Shown: positions 60,666 through 64,000 of the stretch, one piece after another
Position numbering within the stretch: the stretch's first letter is position 1
Layout of the letters: every line of letters begins with the position of its first letter
Source: Pseudofrankia nepalensis
GTDB lineage: Bacteria; Actinomycetota; Actinomycetes; Frankiales; Frankiaceae
Assembly (NCBI RefSeq): GCF_016786305.1
Contig: NZ_JADWYV010000012.1
Reading direction: 5' to 3' (one strand)
DNA: 64,000 nt
The notes under the pieces: generated by a model
The model's input: only the letters and a program-made list of their open reading frames with translations
What the model was told of the DNA's origin: nothing
Databases searched by the model: none
Translations under genes and position numbers: made by a program

Positions 60666-62072
60666 TCATGAGCGCGTCCGTGGCCGGGCGGTGGACCATC
60701 GGCTGGGCGGGCGCGGCAGGCCGAGGTTCTCGCGCAGCGTGCGGCCGGAGTACTCGGCGCGGAACAGGCCGCGGCGGCGGAGCTCCGGGATCACCAGCGT
60801 GGCGAAGTCGTCGAGCGTGTCCGGCAGGTAGGGGAACACGACGTTGAATCCGTCGGCGCCGCGGCCCTCGAACCACTCCTGGATGTGGTCGGCGATCGAC
60901 GCGGGCGTGCCGACGACGGTCCTGGAGTCCCGGGTGAGCTGCGCGGCGAGCTGGCGGATGGTCAGGCCGCCGGCTCTTGCCCGGTCGACGATGTGCCGCT
61001 GGGCGCTCTGGCTCTGGTTCGACAGCGGCAGCTCGGGCAGCGGGCCGTCCAGCGGGTGAGCGGTCAGGTCGACGCCGCCCAGCCAGTAGGCGAGGTCCGC
61101 GAGCGCCACCCGCGGGTCGAGCAGCCTGGTCAGCCGGTCGAGCTTGTCCTCAGCCTCCGCGAGGGTGCGGCCGACGACCGTCGCGAGGCCGGGCAGCACG
61201 ACCACCTCGTCCGGGTCGCGACCGGCCGCCCGGGCCCGCGCCTTGAGATCGGCGTAGAACACCTGCGCCTCGGCGAGGCTCGGATGGTGGGTGAAGACGA
61301 CGTCGGCCACGGCGGCGGCCAGGTTCTTGCCGGTCTCGGACGAGCCCGCCTGCACGATCACCGGCCGGCCCTGCGGCGGGCGCGGGATGTTCAGCGGCCC
61401 GGTCACCCGGAAGTGGGCGCCGCGGTGGTCGAGACGGTGCAGCCTGGTCTCGTCGAAGTAGCGGCCGGTCTTCTGGTCGTAGAGGAACGCGTCGTCGTCG
61501 AAGCTGTCCCACAGGCCGGTGACGACGGCGAAGAACTCGGCGGCCCGCTCGTAGCGCAGCTCATGGTCGACGTGCTGGTCCAGACCGAAGTTCTGCGCCT
61601 CGGCGTCGTTGAGCGAGGTCACCAGGTTCCAGCCGGCCCGGCCGCCGCTGATGTGGTCGATCGAGGCGAACGTGCGGGCCAGGTGGTACGGCTCGTTGTA
61701 GGTCGTCGAGGCAGTGGCGATCAGCCCGATCCGGCTGGTCGCGGTCGCCAGCGCCGCGAGCAGCGTCGTCGGTTCGAACGAGTCGTTGACGACCGAGACC
61801 CGGCGCAGCACCTCCTGATCGGCGAACGGCACGCCGACCAGGTCCGCGAAGAAGATCGCGTCGAACTTCGCCCGCTCGGCGGTGCGCGCGAGCTCGATGA
61901 CGTGGCGGATGTTCACCCCGGCGTCGGGCGCCGCGTGGGGGTGCCGCCAGGCGGCGAGGTACTCCCCCGGTGGCTTGAGGAACGCGTTCAGGTGAAGCTC
62001 GCGACGCCTCGGCGCGTCGGCTGGCGTCACCGTCTCGGCTGGCGTCACCGTCTCGGCTGGGGTGGCCGTCAT
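60666..62072 (-). CDS. NtaA/SnaA/DszA-family FMN-dependent monooxygenase
   Basis: A 468-residue oxygenase of the nitrilotriacetate/dibenzothiophene-sulfone monooxygenase type. Hallmarks are LHLNAFLKPPGEYLAAWRHP, KFDAIFFADLVG, TTYNEPYHLARTFASIDHISGGRAGWNLVTS and RPVIVQAGSSETGKNLAA. The N-terminus carries the tandem repeat PAETVTPAETVTPAD, encoded by near-identical 15-bp units. ATG 62072 overlaps the previous stop as ATGA. It needs reduced FMN from a separate reductase not seen here. Confidence 0.92.
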   Translation of the reverse strand: MTATPAETVTPAETVTPADAPRRRELHLNAFLKPPGEYLAAWRHPHAAPDAGVNIRHVIELARTAERAKFDAIFFADLVGVPFADQEVLRRVSVVNDSFEPTTLLAALATATSRIGLIATASTTYNEPYHLARTFASIDHISGGRAGWNLVTSLNDAEAQNFGLDQHVDHELRYERAAEFFAVVTGLWDSFDDDAFLYDQKTGRYFDETRLHRLDHRGAHFRVTGPLNIPRPPQGRPVIVQAGSSETGKNLAAAVADVVFTHHPSLAEAQVFYADLKARARAAGRDPDEVVVLPGLATVVGRTLAEAEDKLDRLTRLLDPRVALADLAYWLGGVDLTAHPLDGPLPELPLSNQSQSAQRHIVDRARAGGLTIRQLAAQLTRDSRTVVGTPASIADHIQEWFEGRGADGFNVVFPYLPDTLDDFATLVIPELRRRGLFRAEYSGRTLRENLGLPRPPSRWSTARPRTRS

Positions 62073-63475
62073 CGCGTGCCTGCCTCGGCGTCGACGCGGG
62101 AAGACACAGGAGACACAGGAGACACGGAAGGCTCGGAAAGCTCGGAAGGCGTGAAGGGACGGCCGGCGGGGCGGGGAAGGCCGAGGTGTCCGCGCAGGGT
62201 GCTCTCCTCGTATTCGGCGCGGAACAGGCCGCGGCGGCGCAGCTCGGGGACGACCTGGTCGACGAAGTCCTCGGCCGAGCCGGGCAGGTACGGAAAGCTG
62301 ATGTTGAAGCCGTCCGCGACGCGGCGACGGAACCAGCTCTCGATGTGGTCGGCGACCGTCGCCGGCGTGCCGACGACCGAGCCGACGGTGGCGAACCGCA
62401 GCGCGAGCTGCCGGATCGTCAGGTTCTCCCGGCGGGCGAGGTCGAGCAGCAGGTCCTGGCGGCTCCTGCTGCGGTTGGTGGCGCCGATCTCGGGCACCGG
62501 CCCGTCCAGCGGGTAGCCGGTCAGGTCCAGGTCGCCGATGTTGTCCTGCACCAGCCGGCGCGCCACGTCGTCGTGCACCAGGTCCTGCAGCTCGTCGAGC
62601 CGGGCGCGCGCCTCGCGCTCGGTGCTCGCGACGTAGGGCGTGAGCACCGGCCAGACGAGCACCTCGCCGCCGCGCCGGCCGTGCGCGGCGGCCCGCGTCT
62701 TCAGGTCCGTGTAGAAGGCCTGAGCACCTTCCAGCGACGTCTGCGCGGTGAAGACGACCTCGCCGTGGCGGGCGGCGAAGTCCTTGCCGGTCTCCGACGA
62801 CCCGGCCTGGAAGAGGACCGGGTTGCCCTGCGGCGGCCGGGAGATGTTGAGCGGCCCCCGGACCGTGAAGTGCTCCCCCGCGTGCCGCGCGGGGCGCAGC
62901 CCGGCCGGGTCGTAGTACAGGCCGCTCGCCTGGTCCCGGGTCACCGAGCCGTCGGCGAAGCTGTCCCAGAGCGCCCGCACGACGTGGACGAACTCCTCGG
63001 CCCGCCGGTAGCGCGACGTGTGCTCGAGGTGCGTGTCCCGGCCGAAGTTGCCGGCTTCCAGCGGGACGACGGAGGTCACCACGTTCCAGCCGGCCCGACC
63101 GCCGGACAGGTGGTCGAGCGAGGCGAACTTGCGGGCGATGTGGAACGGCTCGTTGTAGGTGGTGGTCGCGGTCGCGACCAGCCCGATCCGCTCGGTGACG
63201 GTCGACAGCGCGGCGAGCAGCGTGAGCGGCTCGAAGTGGTCGGCGCGGGCGGTCCGCTTCAGCGAGTCCAGATCATGACCCCAGATCGCCACGACGTCCG
63301 CGATGAACAGGGCGTCGAAGGTGCCGCGCTCCAGCGTCTGGGCGATCCGGACGTGATGCGCCAGGTCCAGCTGCCCGTCCGGCGGGGACAGCGGATGGCG
63401 CCAGCCAGCGATGTGCCCGCCGGAACCATGCAGCAACGCCCCGAGTGTCAGCCGCCGTGGCTTCTCAGTGGTCAC
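62069..63475 (-). CDS. NtaA/SnaA/DszA-family FMN-dependent monooxygenase (second copy)
   Basis: A 468-residue paralogue of the preceding gene, with LTLGALLHGSGGHIAGWRHP, TFDALFIADVVAIWG, TTYNEPFHIARKFASLDHLSGGRAGWNVVTS and NPVLFQAGSSETGKDFAA. Its C-terminal tail has short Ser/Pro repeats (SELSEPSVSPVSPVSS). GTG 63475 overlaps the upstream stop as GTGA, and its own stop overlaps the next ATG. The tight chain of three monooxygenases suggests they act on related or successive substrates. Confidence 0.92.
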   Translation of the reverse strand: MTTEKPRRLTLGALLHGSGGHIAGWRHPLSPPDGQLDLAHHVRIAQTLERGTFDALFIADVVAIWGHDLDSLKRTARADHFEPLTLLAALSTVTERIGLVATATTTYNEPFHIARKFASLDHLSGGRAGWNVVTSVVPLEAGNFGRDTHLEHTSRYRRAEEFVHVVRALWDSFADGSVTRDQASGLYYDPAGLRPARHAGEHFTVRGPLNISRPPQGNPVLFQAGSSETGKDFAARHGEVVFTAQTSLEGAQAFYTDLKTRAAAHGRRGGEVLVWPVLTPYVASTEREARARLDELQDLVHDDVARRLVQDNIGDLDLTGYPLDGPVPEIGATNRSRSRQDLLLDLARRENLTIRQLALRFATVGSVVGTPATVADHIESWFRRRVADGFNISFPYLPGSAEDFVDQVVPELRRRGLFRAEYEESTLRGHLGLPRPAGRPFTPSELSEPSVSPVSPVSSRVDAEAGTR

Positions 63476-64000
63476 AACGCCACCCCGACCGGATCTGCCA
63501 CACCGACAGGGCTTGCCGGGCGCCAGCCCAGCTCGGGGGCGATGTGGGTGGCGATGACCTCCAGGCGGCGCAGGGTGGCGTCGAAGTCGGCGGCTCCGCC
63601 GGCCTCGCCCTGGATGGCGGCGATGAAGGTGGAGACGGCCCGAGGACCGACCGCGTTCGTCGCGAGGCTGTCGATGATGGTCTCGACCGGGCCGTGGTGG
63701 ACGTTCATCGCGTCCAGCGTGGTCAGGTCGTCCGCGTCCGCCGGGAGCCCGAAGTGGGTCAGGTATCCGCGGTAGCGCGCTATGTCGGCCGCCAGGTCGC
63801 GGGCCGCCGCGTGCCGATCCGGCCCTGGGAAGACGCCGTGCGCGACCGCGATCCGCGCCGGCGGCACGGTCAGCGACACCGCGGCCGACGCCGCCGCCGA
63901 CGCCGCCACGCCTGGCCCCCAGTCGGACCGTTCGGCCAGGTGTTCGGCCTGCTCGGCGGCGCGCCGCTCGGCCTGGTGCGCCGCCAGGTAGACGTCGGCC
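63472..64000 (-). CDS. LLM-class monooxygenase, C-terminal part (cut by window end)
   Basis: The frame is open to base 64000, so the start lies outside. About 175 residues are visible: ADVYLAAHQAERRAAEQAEH, then RIAVAHGVFPGPDRHAAARDLAADIARYRGYLTHFGLP and GPVETIIDSLATNAVGPRAV near the end, matching the C-terminal barrel half of luciferase-like oxygenases. Its stop overlaps the next start (GTGA), making it the first visible gene of the monooxygenase operon. Confidence 0.7.
   Translation of the reverse strand, partial: ADVYLAAHQAERRAAEQAEHLAERSDWGPGVAASAAASAAVSLTVPPARIAVAHGVFPGPDRHAAARDLAADIARYRGYLTHFGLPADADDLTTLDAMNVHHGPVETIIDSLATNAVGPRAVSTFIAAIQGEAGGAADFDATLRRLEVIATHIAPELGWRPASPVGVADPVGVAL

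Overview
The window is very GC-rich, uses GTG and TTG starts freely, and is densely packed on both strands. It encodes F420/flavin-dependent luciferase-like monooxygenases, a WD40 Ser/Thr kinase, a DUF2510 protein, a lipoyl GcvH with an iron-sulfur serine deaminase, and an actinomycete-type integrated element with a RepSA-like initiator. This points to a filamentous, soil or plant-associated actinobacterium, most plausibly Frankiaceae; the genus is inferred, as no rRNA or other marker is present. The sequence is a draft: two N gaps lie at 23331-23340 and 55269-55368, each beside low-complexity or repeated sequence.

Region 1 (1-16.6 kb): serine/glycine metabolism (5'-truncated sdaA, gcvH), then a catabolic locus. 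It has two paralogous SDRs, an amidohydrolase, an enoyl-CoA hydratase, a SnoaL-like protein, an F420-type LLM oxidoreductase, a DapB-like dehydrogenase, a VOC protein, a Rieske oxygenase and a fused acyl-CoA dehydrogenase, followed by a TetR regulator. Seven copies of a 12-bp motif (consensus AWAMRTNTAGAK) lie in front of these genes, suggesting one regulon for ring or terpenoid/steroid-like degradation (substrate inferred). Two FadR/FCD-type GntR regulators here are broken.

Region 2 (17-39.6 kb): LuxR regulator, Tat-type esterase, EthD protein, HxlR and DUF5519 pair, aldo/keto reductase, secreted protein, an AzgA/NCS2-type permease with an isochorismatase-fold amidohydrolase, an alpha/beta hydrolase divergent from a MarR regulator with twin operators, a 1199-residue kinase-TPR-WD40 protein, alcohol dehydrogenase, YihY, MscL, nitroreductase divergent from an IclR regulator around a palindrome, and a VOC protein.

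Region 3 (about 39.7-51.5 kb): an integrated element with a large serine integrase, a rolling-circle replication initiator, XRE and TPR regulators, and cargo. The cargo includes a low-GC two-gene cassette of a DUF262 (ParB/Srx-like) protein and a HEPN protein with an intact Rx4H RNase motif, a putative defence or toxin-antitoxin module. It also includes a membrane protein with a PDPGGGPDD repeat and an SMI1/KNR4 protein. No conjugative translocase is visible. An 11-bp direct repeat at 39743 and 51433 is a tentative attachment-site pair.

Region 4 (51.6-64 kb): an SDR, a glutathionyl-hydroquinone-reductase-like protein, then a minus-strand group of monooxygenases (five LLM genes, one cut by the window end), a TauD dioxygenase, an alpha/beta hydrolase and a cysteine-desulfurase-like aminotransferase. 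Several genes are joined by GTGA/ATGA overlaps. This resembles a locus for taking sulfur from organosulfur compounds. A 94-bp tandem repeat sits within it and contains the second gap.
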